The notes under the pieces are model-generated. The model made no database searches, was not told the origin of the DNA, and saw nothing but the letters and a program-made list of their open reading frames with translations. DNA of 64,000 nt from Desulfolucanica intricata. Its GTDB lineage: Bacteria; Bacillota; Desulfotomaculia; Desulfotomaculales; Desulfofarciminaceae. Positions 52,715-62,312 of the stretch are shown one piece after another. A program made the position numbers and the translations under genes. Position 1 is the stretch's first letter. Each line of letters starts with the position of its first letter. The DNA lies in assembly GCF_001592105.1 (NCBI RefSeq), contig NZ_BCWE01000010.1, forward strand, positions 1 through 64,000. Direction: 5' to 3'.

Positions 52715-53185
52715 TTAAATTGCATCGTCATCTTTTGAGTTACTATATGAATGACCTTCGATAACATCAGGTTCTTCATCCATCAATACATCGTCATCAT
52801 TTGTAAACACAACTGTATCACAAGACGGGCATGTCACCTCAATGACATCTTCATCATCTACTATATCAGAATCAAACAAAACTGTTTCACCACATTCCGG
52901 ACAATCCACTTCAAGATAAGCTGTTTCCTCATCACCAATACTTCTGTGGGAATGAACCTCGCCCTCATAAAAATCATCTTCCAAGTGATAAAGGTCTTCG
53001 TCAATGGTCTCCAGATATTCTTCCATTTGATCTTGAGAATCTTCAATATTATCCATTGTATCTGCAAAATCTTCCAATACTTCGATTATACCCTGTAACA
53101 GTCTCCCCTCTTTGGTATCAAGATTTAAATCAATACCTTCAGAAAGTCCTTGCAGGTATGCTACCTTTGTTTTTAATTCACTCAT
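52715..53185 (-). CDS. CD1247-type acidic protein with zinc ribbon
   Basis: A 156-residue protein. The N-terminal helical part (SELKTKVAYLQGLSEGIDLN to about residue 70) is the domain known as CD1247 N-terminal. A zinc ribbon follows, with CPECG and CPSCD knuckles 24 residues apart (about residues 95-125). The tail is Asp/Glu-rich. Function unknown; such proteins are common in Clostridia next to efp. It forms a single-gene unit with its own terminator. Confidence 0.75.
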   Translation of the reverse strand: MSELKTKVAYLQGLSEGIDLNLDTKEGRLLQGIIEVLEDFADTMDNIEDSQDQMEEYLETIDEDLYHLEDDFYEGEVHSHRSIGDEETAYLEVDCPECGETVLFDSDIVDDEDVIEVTCPSCDTVVFTNDDDVLMDEEPDVIEGHSYSNSKDDDAI

Positions 53186-53315
53186 ACTAAAAGCTTACCC
53201 CCTTTTGTAATGTATTAACGTAAATTTGACATTGACTTTTATAGTATGACTCAGTCATGGGGGTTTTAAACATATATTTCCTTACTGTAAACCTACTATA
53301 ATAAATTAAGATAAG

Positions 53316-53873
53316 TTAAGCCCGTTTTATGTAGTTACCGGTTCTGGTATCAATTTGCAAAATATCTCCTACATTAATGAAGAAAGGAACCTGCACAACA
53401 TAGCCTGTTTCTAAAGTAGCGGGTTTTGAACCGCCCGATGCAGTATCTCCTTTGATACCAGGTGCCGTATCGACTACCTCCAATTCTACAAAATTAGGTA
53501 AGTCTACACCAATAGACCTTCCTTGAAACATAAGTATGGAAATTGTCATATTTTCCTTCAAATACTTAATCGCATCCCCTAATTGTTTTTTGGTCATAGC
53601 CATTTGATCATAGGTTTCCATATCCATAAAGTTATAACTTTCACCATCGTTATATAAAAATTGAACTTCACGTCGCTCAACCCGGGCTTTGGGAATTTTT
53701 TCACCTGCATTAAAGGTTTTATCCACCACTGCCCCGGTCCGCATATTTCTAAGCTTGGAACGGACAAAAGCTGAACCTTTTCCAGGTTTGACGTGTTGAA
53801 AATCGACTACCTGATATACATCTCCTTCGATCTCAATTGTTAACCCGGTACGAAACTCATTTGTAGAAATCAA
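53316..53873 (-). CDS. efp: Elongation factor P
   Basis: A 185-residue translation factor that relieves ribosome stalling at polyproline. Modification-site region [17 protein letters not shown] has Lys32 at the loop tip. The closing signature is [23 protein letters not shown] (seen as [16 protein letters not shown]). It follows the peptidase gene by 71 bp. Confidence 0.96.
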   Translation of the reverse strand: MISTNEFRTGLTIEIEGDVYQVVDFQHVKPGKGSAFVRSKLRNMRTGAVVDKTFNAGEKIPKARVERREVQFLYNDGESYNFMDMETYDQMAMTKKQLGDAIKYLKENMTISILMFQGRSIGVDLPNFVELEVVDTAPGIKGDTASGGSKPATLETGYVVQVPFFINVGDILQIDTRTGNYIKRA

Positions 53874-53944
53874 ACTTGCTCCCTCCTTAAAAATTACAAA
53901 ATCCTATAGGTAAGTATTAGAACCTAATGGAAATTTATAATACA

Positions 53945-55015
53945 TTATAATTCAAGTAACTTTTCCTTTGGTGAGTTCGTCAATATAGAACATCCATCCT
54001 CTTCTACAACTACACTGTCTTCAATGCGTATACCACCCCATCCGGGTAAATAAATACCTGGTTCTACAGTAACAACCATCCCACGCTTTAGTATAGTTTC
54101 GTTATTGATAGCCAAACGAGGATTTTCATGAATATCTAACCCCAGCCCATGTCCCGTACTATGACCAAAATATTTTCCATAACCATATGATTCTATAACG
54201 TCCCTTGCAGCCCGGTCCACTTCACCGGCCCTTATCCCGGCCCGTACAGCAGCAAGAGCAGCTTTTTGGGCTTCTAAAACAATATGATAAATTTCTAACT
54301 GCTTTTCGGAAGGTGTACCCATAACCACAGTCCTGGTAATATCAGAATGATATCCTTTATATACTGCCCCAAAATCCATTGTAACAAGATCCCCGACCTG
54401 AATTTTTTTCTCTGAAGCCACCCCATGAGGAAGCGATGACCTTTGGCCGGAAGCCACAATAATTGTAAAGGCGGGTTTTTCCGCCCCGGCACGGCGCATT
54501 AGGAATTCTAATTCTAAAGAAATCTCTTTTTCCGATTTACCCACCTTAATGAAATTTAGGATATCCTTATAGGCATTATCTGCAAGATCAACTGCTTTCC
54601 GAAGATTTTGTATTTCAACTTCATCTTTAACTAATCGCTGGCTCTCAATTAACCCATATTGAGGACTTAAAACGATTTCCCCCAGTTTATTTTTCAAATT
54701 CAAAAACTGCTGATAGGTTAAAAAATCACCTTCACAGGCTAAAGTAACAGTTTGATTTTGTCTGGCTATTTCTGCTATTTTACCAAACATAGACCCATTT
54801 ACGAGCACAATCTCATAATCAGGACTTTCTTGCTGTGCCTGCTCCTGATAGCGAAAATCGGTTAATAAAAGGGCCCTCTTTAAGTCTATAAACAGCGCCG
54901 CCGAGGTACCTGTAAACCCGCTAAGAAAGTACCTGTTCTCAGGGCGCATAACCAGCAGGGCATCCCAATTGGATTCTTTAATTTTTTCCCTTATTTCAGC
55001 TATTCTTTTTTGCAT
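53945..55015 (-). CDS. Xaa-Pro peptidase, M24B family (YqhT-like)
   Basis: A 356-residue metallopeptidase. The C-terminal pita-bread domain shows metal ligands in TMDFGAVYKGYHSDITRT, GHSTGHGLGLDIHENP and VTVEPGIYLPGWGGIRIEDSV. The N-terminal creatinase-like domain starts QKRIAEIREKI. The aroQ-peptidase-efp order is the same in B. subtilis (yqhS-yqhT-efp). ATG follows AGGAGG. Confidence 0.92.
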   Translation of the reverse strand: MQKRIAEIREKIKESNWDALLVMRPENRYFLSGFTGTSAALFIDLKRALLLTDFRYQEQAQQESPDYEIVLVNGSMFGKIAEIARQNQTVTLACEGDFLTYQQFLNLKNKLGEIVLSPQYGLIESQRLVKDEVEIQNLRKAVDLADNAYKDILNFIKVGKSEKEISLELEFLMRRAGAEKPAFTIIVASGQRSSLPHGVASEKKIQVGDLVTMDFGAVYKGYHSDITRTVVMGTPSEKQLEIYHIVLEAQKAALAAVRAGIRAGEVDRAARDVIESYGYGKYFGHSTGHGLGLDIHENPRLAINNETILKRGMVVTVEPGIYLPGWGGIRIEDSVVVEEDGCSILTNSPKEKLLEL

Positions 55016-55024
55016 TTTTCCTCC

Positions 55025-55459
55025 TTACCTGTAGAGCGCAGCAGCAGCCTGTATTGCAAGCAAGTAGCTATGTACTCCCATTCCACTAATTTGGCCGACA
55101 GCTACCGGAGCAATAACCGAATGATGGCGAAATTTCTCTCTGGAGTAAATATTCGATAGATGAACTTCAATAGTAGGAATTTGAACAGCAGCCACAGCAT
55201 CTCTTAATGCATAACTATAATGCGTTAAAGCACCGGGATTTATAATTATTACCGAAAAACTATCCGTAACCGCCCGATGAATTCGTTCAATTAAAGCACC
55301 TTCATAATTGGACTGAAAAAATTCCACATCTATATTTAGTTCCTGACAATAGGACTTTATTTGTTCATTAATTTCTGACAAGGTTAGCTTTCCATATACT
55401 GTTGGTTCCCTGATACCTAATAAATTTAAATTAGGGCCATGCAGCACCAATACCTTCAT
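55025..55459 (-). CDS. aroQ: 3-dehydroquinate dehydratase, type II
   Basis: A 144-residue shikimate pathway enzyme. Catalytic Tyr22 lies in the LGIREPTVYGKLTL loop and the conserved NPGALTHYSYALRDA and EVHLSNIYSREKFRHHSV segments follow. I chose ATG 55459 since it gives the standard MKVLVLHGPNLNLLG start; AGGTGG is 12 nt upstream, a little far. Confidence 0.94.
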   Translation of the reverse strand: MKVLVLHGPNLNLLGIREPTVYGKLTLSEINEQIKSYCQELNIDVEFFQSNYEGALIERIHRAVTDSFSVIIINPGALTHYSYALRDAVAAVQIPTIEVHLSNIYSREKFRHHSVIAPVAVGQISGMGVHSYLLAIQAAAALYR

Positions 55460-55533
55460 AAATATATGACACCACCTGATATTGCTGGACACATTTTACC
55501 ATAATTTACGTTCACTTGCAAAGATAAAAGAAA

Positions 55534-55567
55534 CGAACTTCCCGGAATTAACAACCGAAGAAGTTCG
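55534..55567 (-). terminator. Terminator after the PmbA-like gene
   Basis: CGAACTTC (55534-55541) and GAAGTTCG (55560-55567) form an 8-bp stem with an 18-nt loop, and the minus strand continues TTTCTTTTATC. It lies 64 nt past the stop at 55631. Confidence 0.55.
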
Positions 55568-55630
55568 AGAAATTAGTCTTAGCGTATTGTAGCAGTTAAG
55601 GTACTCGTACTCATCGAAAAGTACATATAA

Positions 55631-56974
55631 TTAATGACCGCTAATCGTAATTCCGTCAATTCTTAAGCTTGGAGCACCTCGCCCTCCGAAATATTTTAAG
55701 TCATTGCCGACTCCGTTAACACCGGAAAGCAAATTTATTATATTTCCGGCCATGGCCACACCACGCACGGGTTGAGATATTTGACCGTTTTCAATTAATA
55801 ATCCGGAAACTCCTACTGAAAAGTCACCGGAGATAGGATTGGCCGTATGCATACCTAAAACTTCAGTAATATATAAGCCTGACTTAATATCTTTGATTAA
55901 ATCTTCAGGTGTGCATTTTCCAGACTCAATATAAAAATTAGTAGTACCTACCTCCGGTGTACTTTTAAAGGAACCCCGTACTCCATTACCGGTGGATTCT
56001 ACACCCGCTTTATTTGCGGTGTATGTATTATGCAAAAAACCCTTTAATTCACCATCCTGAACAAGTATTGTTTTTGAAGTGGGAACTCCTTCTCCGTCAA
56101 ACGGAGTAGAAGCAATACCACCTGCCAGTGAACCGTCATCAACAATCGTAATAAATTCGGAAGCAATCTTACTGCCTACCTTATTAGCAAAAAGAGAACG
56201 TCCTTTCTGCACAGCCTCTGCTGTGAAAGAAGAAGCCATTAAACCTAAAAAGCCCGCAGCTACATAGGGTTCAAATAAAACCGTAGTTCGCCTTGTAGTA
56301 ATAGGTTTGGCACCAAGCATTCGAACGGCCCGGCTGGCTGCTTCCTGTCCGACAAAATCAGGGTTTATATCTTTATATTTTAAATGATAGTCCAGTGCAA
56401 AACCAGTTTGGGAATCATCACCATCCACTGCTACCAATGCTAAATAAATTCCACAATAAGCTCCTTGATAAGAAGCTACCATACCTTGTGAATTTGCTAT
56501 TACCACCGAAGTTACACCATCACTGTAAGAAGAACTTTCGATAATTTTAACCCTCTTATCGTAAGATAAAGCAGCCTCTTCCATTGCTACAGCAAGATTA
56601 ATTTTATCTTCTACGGAAGCCTCAGAAATTTCGGGGTCATACAAATCCAATTGTGGATACTCAGAAGCAGGCAGGGGTAAGCCAATACCTGATTCCTGCA
56701 TACTTTGCGAGGCATTGTTTAAGGACTGCCTAACACAATCTTCGACTCCCTCTATCGTTAAATCTGTGGTAAAAGCAAAACCGGTTCGTCCATTTACGAA
56801 AGTTCTCAGCCCCAAACCCCTGTCCTCGGATAACTTCATAGTATCAACCTGTTTACCTCGAACTTCTATATCCAACTCTTTATTATAACTTAAATAAGCT
56901 TCCGCCATTTCTGCTCCCAATTTTTTCGCATTGGCTATAGCAGACTCGGCAATACTTAATTTCTCCTTATCCAC
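55631..56974 (-). CDS. TldD/PmbA family protein (PmbA/TldE type)
   Basis: A 447-residue member of the TldD/TldE (U62) family. It lacks the HExxxH motif found in the TldD partner, so it is the TldE-like subunit. Segments seen are DIEVRGKQVDTMKLSEDRGLGLR, FDGEGVPTSKT and GVSGLLIENGQISQPVRGVAMAGN. With TldD it forms a protease that processes modified peptides. The start is GTG 8 nt after AAGGAG. A plus-strand DUF3243 gene separates the two subunits. Confidence 0.88.
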   Translation of the reverse strand: MDKEKLSIAESAIANAKKLGAEMAEAYLSYNKELDIEVRGKQVDTMKLSEDRGLGLRTFVNGRTGFAFTTDLTIEGVEDCVRQSLNNASQSMQESGIGLPLPASEYPQLDLYDPEISEASVEDKINLAVAMEEAALSYDKRVKIIESSSYSDGVTSVVIANSQGMVASYQGAYCGIYLALVAVDGDDSQTGFALDYHLKYKDINPDFVGQEAASRAVRMLGAKPITTRRTTVLFEPYVAAGFLGLMASSFTAEAVQKGRSLFANKVGSKIASEFITIVDDGSLAGGIASTPFDGEGVPTSKTILVQDGELKGFLHNTYTANKAGVESTGNGVRGSFKSTPEVGTTNFYIESGKCTPEDLIKDIKSGLYITEVLGMHTANPISGDFSVGVSGLLIENGQISQPVRGVAMAGNIINLLSGVNGVGNDLKYFGGRGAPSLRIDGITISGH

Positions 56975-57229
56975 CCAAACCGCTCCTTTCGATATCCTTA
57001 TTATTATTCAACAGTATGCACTCTATTCCTTACATACTTGTAACCATTCTTCTTATTAATAGGAAATAATTTTATAAAAACAAAAATAATACGAATAATT
57101 CTCGCCGGTAGGTAAAAAATAACCAAAATAGTTAGTTAAAGGGGGTTGATAACCTAAAATATTAATTATTTATCTTTATGTTTTTGGGCATTATATTATA
57201 AAAGCTATTCGACGAAAGGACGTGAGTAT
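56975..57229. promoter_or_regulatory. Divergent promoter region with a possible 0A box
   Basis: 255 bp between diverging genes, AT-rich. A TTGATA-like element is at 57146 and a TATTATAAAA stretch near 57195-57204. TTCGACG at 57208-57214 equals the reverse of a 6/7 Spo0A box and directly precedes the ribosome binding site of the DUF3243 gene. The exact promoters are not clear. Confidence 0.35.
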
Positions 57230-57499
57230 ATGATGCAATTCAGTCAAATTTCAAATCAAATTTCAAATTGGGAGAATTGGAAAAGATTTTTGGGACAGGC
57301 TGTAGAATATGCCAGTGAATTGGGTGTTCCCAAAGAAAGAATTTCATCTCTGGCTCATCAAGCCGGGGAGATATTAGCAACGAGCGTTCCTCCTGCAAAT
57401 CCTGAGCAAAAAGCTTTAAAAGAGCTTTGGCAAGTAGCTGATGATCAAGAAAAACATATAATTGCCGGCTTAATGACTAAACTTGTTAGCAGCAGATAA
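57230..57499 (+). CDS. DUF3243 family protein (YmfJ-like)
   Basis: An 89-residue protein that resembles YmfJ of Bacillus: NWENWKRFLGQAVEYASELGV (split here as NWENWKRFLGQ and YASELGVPKERI), IATSVPPANPEQKALKELWQVAD-type middle (seen as NPEQKALKELWQVADD) and a final LMTKLVSSR. Helical and soluble; function unknown. Two ATGs in tandem start it behind AAAGGACGTGAG. It is one of the few plus-strand genes here. Confidence 0.8.
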   Translation: MMQFSQISNQISNWENWKRFLGQAVEYASELGVPKERISSLAHQAGEILATSVPPANPEQKALKELWQVADDQEKHIIAGLMTKLVSSR

Positions 57500-57532
57500 A
57501 AATTACAATTAATCTTTAAAATTAAAATCTTA

Positions 57533-57580
57533 GACAGCTAGCCGGCTAACAATATGCTGACCGGCATAATTTTTTAAATT
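57533..57580 (+). terminator. Weak terminator after the DUF3243 gene
   Basis: GCCGG arms (57541-57545 and 57561-57565) form an imperfect stem followed by ATAATTTTTTAAA on the plus strand. Confidence 0.45.
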
Positions 57581-57598
57581 AGAATAAAAAATTAATTC

Positions 57599-57631
57599 AA
57601 AAAATACTTGGGTTTTTCCCAAGTATTTTTT
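57599..57631. terminator. Bidirectional terminator between DUF3243 gene and tldD
   Basis: AAAAAATACTTGGG (57599-57612) and CCCAAGTATTTTTT (57618-57631) form a perfect 14-bp stem with a 5-nt T loop. The poly-A/poly-T base lets it work for both converging genes. Confidence 0.88.
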
Positions 57632-57704
57632 GTTCTCTAAAAAATTATGTTTGTATAAAGATTATGGATAAATATGATACCCGGTGCATTTTAATATATT
57701 TTAC

Positions 57705-59126
57705 TTATAGACGGCAGATTTGGGAATTGGACTGCCCTGTAACTTCCGTTCCCCCCACAAGAATTTCTTTAATCGCAATTGTTGGCTGTGCATCACTGAC
57801 CGGTACACCTTGACCATCTTTACCACAAGTTCCGATAGTAAATCCTAAGTCACTGCCTATCATATCAATAGTCTGCAATACATGGGGGCCGTTTCCGGTT
57901 AAAGTTGCCCCCCGAACCATGGGTCCTATTTCGCCATCCTGAATTATATATCCCTCAGCCACATCAAAAACAAAATCTCCGGTGGTAGTATTAACCTGAC
58001 CGCCACCCATTTTTTTCACTAGCAATCCTTCTTTTATTTCACGTATAATTTTTTCCGGCTCCCAATTACCCGGAGCTATATATGTATTCCCCATTCTGGG
58101 AATAGGTTTGTGCTGGTATGATTCCCGCCTGCCATGACCATTTGATAAACGATTATCTTTTCCCGCTGTTAGGCGGTCATACAAGTAATCTTCTAAAACC
58201 CCGTTTTTGATTAAGGTCACAGGCTGAGCTAAAACACCTTCATCATCAACAGCATAAGAACCATACTTATTTGACATAGTAGCATCATCAATTACTGTAA
58301 CTGTATCTGACGCTACTTTTTGCCCCTTTTTACCGGAATAAACTGATAGTTTTTTTTGCACCAAATCCGCCTCTAAACCATGCCCACAAGCCTCATGAAC
58401 CATTGTTCCACCTGCTTCACCGGCCATTACCACCGGCATTTTGCCCGTCGGAGCCGGTTTAGCAGATAACATTTTAACCGCACGTTTTGCTACAGAAACA
58501 GCCAGTTCACCCGGATCAAAATTTTTAAATAATTCAAAACCACTTAATCCCCCAACTGCGTCGTAACCCGTTTGAATAGTATCATTTTTTGCAGCGACCA
58601 CCTGTACTAAAAGGCGGGTACGAATACGCTCGTCTTCAACAACTTCCCCATCACTATTTGCTATAGTTACCTTAGTTGTAGCATCTCCATAACCAACTAT
58701 AACCTGTTTAACAGCATCTTCCTCTATAGACCTGGCAGCTTTATCGGCTGACTCAACTAATTTCACTTTTTGTTCAGTTGATATATCCTTAGGTGGTTCT
58801 AAAAAGTCAAACTTTACTGCCGGGTTTATTGTTCGCAAATCCAAATTTACATCTTTATATGTGCCCCTTGTGGCCTGGCTAACAGTTCTTGCTGCTGCAA
58901 GTAACCCTTCTTTACTTACATCATTAGTATAAGCATAAGCCGTATTTTCACCGGACAAAACACGAATACCCGCACCCAAATCCACACCGGAATGCACCCG
59001 TTCTATTTTTCCGGCCTCACACCTTATAGCGGTTGCCCTTTTATTTTCTACATATATGTCTGCAAAATCTCCTCCTTTGGATAAGGCAGTTTCCAGTACA
59101 TTCTGTAATAATTTTTTGTCAAACAA
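57705..59126 (-). CDS. tldD: TldD metalloprotease
   Basis: A 473-residue catalytic TldD subunit. The zinc motif is MVHEACGHGLEADL (HExxxH, about residue 250). Other family stretches are GYGDATTKVTIANSDGEVV, IDDATMSNKYGSYAVDDEG and FTIGTCGKDGQGVPV. I prefer TTG 59126: GGAGGGG lies 6 nt upstream, formed by codons that would be residues 2-4 if the ATG at 59141 were used, and that ATG has no ribosome binding site. Partner subunit is the PmbA-like protein at 55631-56974. Confidence 0.92.
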   Translation of the reverse strand: MFDKKLLQNVLETALSKGGDFADIYVENKRATAIRCEAGKIERVHSGVDLGAGIRVLSGENTAYAYTNDVSKEGLLAAARTVSQATRGTYKDVNLDLRTINPAVKFDFLEPPKDISTEQKVKLVESADKAARSIEEDAVKQVIVGYGDATTKVTIANSDGEVVEDERIRTRLLVQVVAAKNDTIQTGYDAVGGLSGFELFKNFDPGELAVSVAKRAVKMLSAKPAPTGKMPVVMAGEAGGTMVHEACGHGLEADLVQKKLSVYSGKKGQKVASDTVTVIDDATMSNKYGSYAVDDEGVLAQPVTLIKNGVLEDYLYDRLTAGKDNRLSNGHGRRESYQHKPIPRMGNTYIAPGNWEPEKIIREIKEGLLVKKMGGGQVNTTTGDFVFDVAEGYIIQDGEIGPMVRGATLTGNGPHVLQTIDMIGSDLGFTIGTCGKDGQGVPVSDAQPTIAIKEILVGGTEVTGQSNSQICRL

Positions 59127-59240
59127 AGATAACCCCTCCATGGAATTTTATATAAGGGATATTTCCAAAACAATATTTTGTTAATATATTGTCTGTGAAC
59201 CAAAATATTTATACAAATATTGGTTACTAAACGTTTAAAG

Positions 59241-59819
59241 TTAATTTATATCTTTTTTTACTATATTAGTTCTTTGAGAATACATAACCAAGGAAATTTT
59301 TGCTATTGCATCGTTAGTTTCATTTTTGTTAACAGGATTTTCGAGGACCATATCCTTAATTACAATTAAATTTGGCTGGTGTTCGATCTGCTCAACAAAA
59401 GTTATTAACTTGGAAAATTCTCCTGTAATAACACATTTTACAGGCAGTTCATTGTAATAATCTTTTACTACCGGTTCTTGAGGGATAAATGAATTAAGCC
59501 GCAAATTACAATTGTTTGCTATTAAACCTATGATTTCCAAGGCTGTTCCGTCATTTATCTCCCGGGAAAAATAATTTTCCTTACCCTGCAAACGCTCTTG
59601 AATTTTTTTCATAGCTGCTTTTTCACCGGGTAAAGAGGCAATTTGCTTATTAATTTGTATTATCTGCTGCCTCTTAATATAAAGTTGTTTTTGCAAACTA
59701 TAGTAAGAATTATACTGATGTACCGTTAATAGTACAAATACCAGACAAGCTAAAATACCAATTAATGTTTTTTCGCGTAATGATAGATTTAATAATTTTT
59801 CTTTTATTTTATAAATCAT
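59241..59819 (-). CDS. pilO: Type IV pilus assembly protein PilO-like
   Basis: A 192-residue protein: one N-terminal membrane helix (about residues 17-34), a coiled coil (about 38-75), and a small ferredoxin-like domain (IIGLIANNCNLRLNSF). This is the PilO design. It overlaps pilN by 11 nt and ends the pilus operon in this direction. Identity rests mainly on order (pilM-pilN-pilO) and topology. Confidence 0.75.
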   Translation of the reverse strand: MIYKIKEKLLNLSLREKTLIGILACLVFVLLTVHQYNSYYSLQKQLYIKRQQIIQINKQIASLPGEKAAMKKIQERLQGKENYFSREINDGTALEIIGLIANNCNLRLNSFIPQEPVVKDYYNELPVKCVITGEFSKLITFVEQIEHQPNLIVIKDMVLENPVNKNETNDAIAKISLVMYSQRTNIVKKDIN

Positions 59820-60432
59820 TATCCTTTTCCTTTAGTATTACAGAAATCATAAATTTAATTTCTGCATAATCAAAATCTTTATTTTGTTCTACGGATTTCA
59901 GCCTAACTTCTTGAAAATATAATTTATTACATAATTCTTTGTATAATTTAGTCACCGAGTTAATAGAACCGGCCTCCCCCATAATCTCAACAACAGTAAA
60001 TGCTTGTCTTTGTATTGTTTCTTTTCCCTGAGAATATACTTTGTCGGAAACTCCGGTGTCATCTACATTGTTTTGAGAAATCTTTATTTCTGTAAATTGT
60101 ATATCGACAGGTCGAATTAATTCTAAATCTAATAGCAGCTCAGACCAGGCAACCCGGTTTTTTACTAAATTATCCAGTGTACTCAGTTTGGTCCCGTTTT
60201 CAGTAGTGTCTTTTATTATATGCTCTAAATTCTGCAGTTCACTGGATTTATCTTGTAGTACCTTTTCTAATGCTGCTGCATCTTGTCTCAATAATCTATA
60301 TTCATTTAATAACCCACAATATATACCGGACAGCAACAAAATAAACATAAAGATAAGCACCTTTAAAGTTAGTGCCTTCCAATTAGAATAATCACTTTTT
60401 AATTCAGAAGGTAATAAATTTACCTTATACAT
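59809..60432 (-). CDS. pilN: Type IV pilus assembly protein PilN-like
   Basis: A 207-residue protein starting MYKVNLLPSEL, the N-terminal hook that binds PilM in this family. One membrane helix (about residues 24-43) and a coiled coil (about 45-72) follow. The C-terminal domain is periplasm-like. It is adjacent to pilM and overlaps pilO. Confidence 0.8.
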   Translation of the reverse strand: MYKVNLLPSELKSDYSNWKALTLKVLIFMFILLLSGIYCGLLNEYRLLRQDAAALEKVLQDKSSELQNLEHIIKDTTENGTKLSTLDNLVKNRVAWSELLLDLELIRPVDIQFTEIKISQNNVDDTGVSDKVYSQGKETIQRQAFTVVEIMGEAGSINSVTKLYKELCNKLYFQEVRLKSVEQNKDFDYAEIKFMISVILKEKDNDL

Positions 60433-60433
60433 A

Positions 60434-61330
60434 CTATATTACCCCTCCGAGAGCTAACCCCAGTGCTACCTCGAAGTCAGGATCAATAGAAACGGAATGT
60501 TTTAAAATTGAAGGGGAACCAAACTTTGCCGGAATTCCCGTTTTCTTTTCCACTAAAGTTAGTATATTATTATATTCATTATATTTACCACTTAAAATAA
60601 GCCTTTGAATAGCGGGTAAAGAAAAGTTATGTTTAAAATATTGTAGAGTTATTTCTAATTGCTTTAATAGATTTTGTAGATTATATTTTGAGAAAGATCG
60701 TATAAAATTAATCTGATTATCTTTCATCACAATCATGTGTGCCATACTGTTACTTAAATACACCAGAGCAACGTTTTCATTATAATCATCTTTATATAAT
60801 CTCCACAAAGCCAATGCCGAAATATCAAAAGATGTTAGTTTTAAGCCGCAAGCTTGAAATATATTATAGTATTTTATAACTAATTTCTTTTTTACTGTGA
60901 TTAATAACACATTTAAGTATTTTCGATGATTTTCATCTATTCGACCTAATACTAAATAGCGGTAGATTATTTCATCCGATAAATCAGGGAATAGTCTGTT
61001 CATTTCCCATTTAACAGCTTTAGCCAATTCACGTTTAGACATGAACGGTATTTTTATATGGCGTAAGGTTATCTGATTTCCTTCAATAGTAAAAAATATT
61101 TTCTCATTCATTACGCCGGCCTCATCTGCAGCCTGGCATAAAGCCGCAACTAAATTACCATTATCTCCTTCTTCATCCTGCGGCTCATTCCATTCTGACG
61201 GTGTAGCTGCACTGGATAAACTGCAAACATTTAGTTTACCGTTCCATTCAATCACAGCTACTTTAATTTTTTCTTTACCTAATTCTACCCCTACAAATTT
61301 TTTAGGCCTTGTTAAAAATCTTTTAAACAA
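60434..61330 (-). CDS. pilM: Type IV pilus assembly ATPase-like protein PilM
   Basis: A 298-residue actin-fold protein. It shows FVGVELGKEKIKVAVIEWNG at the N-terminus (phosphate 1), RHIKIPFMSKRELAKAVKWE in the 1C region, and a LILSGKYNEYNNIL region like phosphate 2/adenosine loops. It forms a cytoplasmic ring tied to PilN. The start is TTG behind GAGGAAA, and it follows the PilX-like gene by 19 bp. Confidence 0.82.
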   Translation of the reverse strand: MFKRFLTRPKKFVGVELGKEKIKVAVIEWNGKLNVCSLSSAATPSEWNEPQDEEGDNGNLVAALCQAADEAGVMNEKIFFTIEGNQITLRHIKIPFMSKRELAKAVKWEMNRLFPDLSDEIIYRYLVLGRIDENHRKYLNVLLITVKKKLVIKYYNIFQACGLKLTSFDISALALWRLYKDDYNENVALVYLSNSMAHMIVMKDNQINFIRSFSKYNLQNLLKQLEITLQYFKHNFSLPAIQRLILSGKYNEYNNILTLVEKKTGIPAKFGSPSILKHSVSIDPDFEVALGLALGGVI

Positions 61331-61349
61331 ATTTCCTCACCGCTCCAAG

Positions 61350-62303
61350 TTACAAAATCGGATATTGTTCCTTCCACCAAATAATATCTAAATTTACAGG
61401 TAACCCGGGAGGTACTTGATTTACTAACTCTTTTGCAAATTGAAAATTTAAAACTCCATCATATAATTTTATTTTTTCGGTTACAATTGAACCTAAAACA
61501 TTAGTTTTTCCATATATATTTAACTGTCCTTCACTCCATAAAATGGCATTGATAATTGTATCTGTTAATGACAATTCTACATTTATGTCCTGATAACTAA
61601 TTAACGCTAAAGAATTATGTGAAATATCTCCGGTAGTTACACTTGACGTAACTGTTATATCTCCTGTTGCTATGATTGTAGCACGCCCGTTATAGTTTCC
61701 GGATAAAAAAACATTTCCGTCTATGTAATATAAACCACTCACTCTTACTAAATCGGCCTCATTAAAAAACTTATCACCTGAAAAGCAATGACCACTACCA
61801 TAAGTTTGTGCCAAAGTTAGATATATTCCTTTATCATCTTCGTTAATTGGGGCAGGGGGTAAATATATATCACCGGTAATATTACCTGTATCATCACTTT
61901 TTTTTGTCATAAGAGTACTGTATGTTTCAAAAATAGGTGCAGGTTTGATCTTGACTAAGGCCTTTAGAGACTTTTGGGCATTACCATACTTCCCCGTGGT
62001 CGTTATCTCCAAGTTATCTAAATTTTCTTTTATTGACTGTGTACTGATACTTCCGCCCGCATATTCCGAGGAAATAGACTGCACATCTCTCCACTTATGG
62101 TCATATTTTAAACGAGCTATGATCTTTTCTATACCGGCATCAGCAATATAAGCAGCCTGAGTAAATTCATACTGCTGAAAAGCTGCTTTATGACTCTTAC
62201 CTGCCAGACTAATTAAAGAAATTAATAAAAATGAAATAATTAACACTACAAATATAACTAATAATAATGCCTGTCCGCTCTCAGATTTTTGTTTATTTAC
62301 CAT
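61350..62303 (-). CDS. PilX-like pilus protein with beta-helical C-terminus
   Basis: A 317-residue protein. The N-terminus GQALLLVIFVVLIISFLLISL is a pilin-like membrane helix without a classical GFTLIE cleavage site, and ADAGIEKIIARL resembles PilX. The C-terminal half (about residues 150-290) has repetitive Gly/Asp/Ile-rich strands (GNVFLSGNYNGRATIIATGD), like polymer-forming beta-helix domains. Probably a minor pilin or assembly protein. Confidence 0.65.
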   Translation of the reverse strand: MVNKQKSESGQALLLVIFVVLIISFLLISLISLAGKSHKAAFQQYEFTQAAYIADAGIEKIIARLKYDHKWRDVQSISSEYAGGSISTQSIKENLDNLEITTTGKYGNAQKSLKALVKIKPAPIFETYSTLMTKKSDDTGNITGDIYLPPAPINEDDKGIYLTLAQTYGSGHCFSGDKFFNEADLVRVSGLYYIDGNVFLSGNYNGRATIIATGDITVTSSVTTGDISHNSLALISYQDINVELSLTDTIINAILWSEGQLNIYGKTNVLGSIVTEKIKLYDGVLNFQFAKELVNQVPPGLPVNLDIIWWKEQYPIL

Positions 62304-62312
62304 TTGATTTAC

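Noticed and set aside
52751-53098. 115-codon plus-strand frame
   Set aside because: Shadow of the acidic CD1247-like gene; the composition reflects complement of Asp/Glu codons.
59198-59225. AT-rich inverted repeat after pilO as a terminator
   Set aside because: It has a bulge, almost no GC pairs and no T-run on the minus strand.
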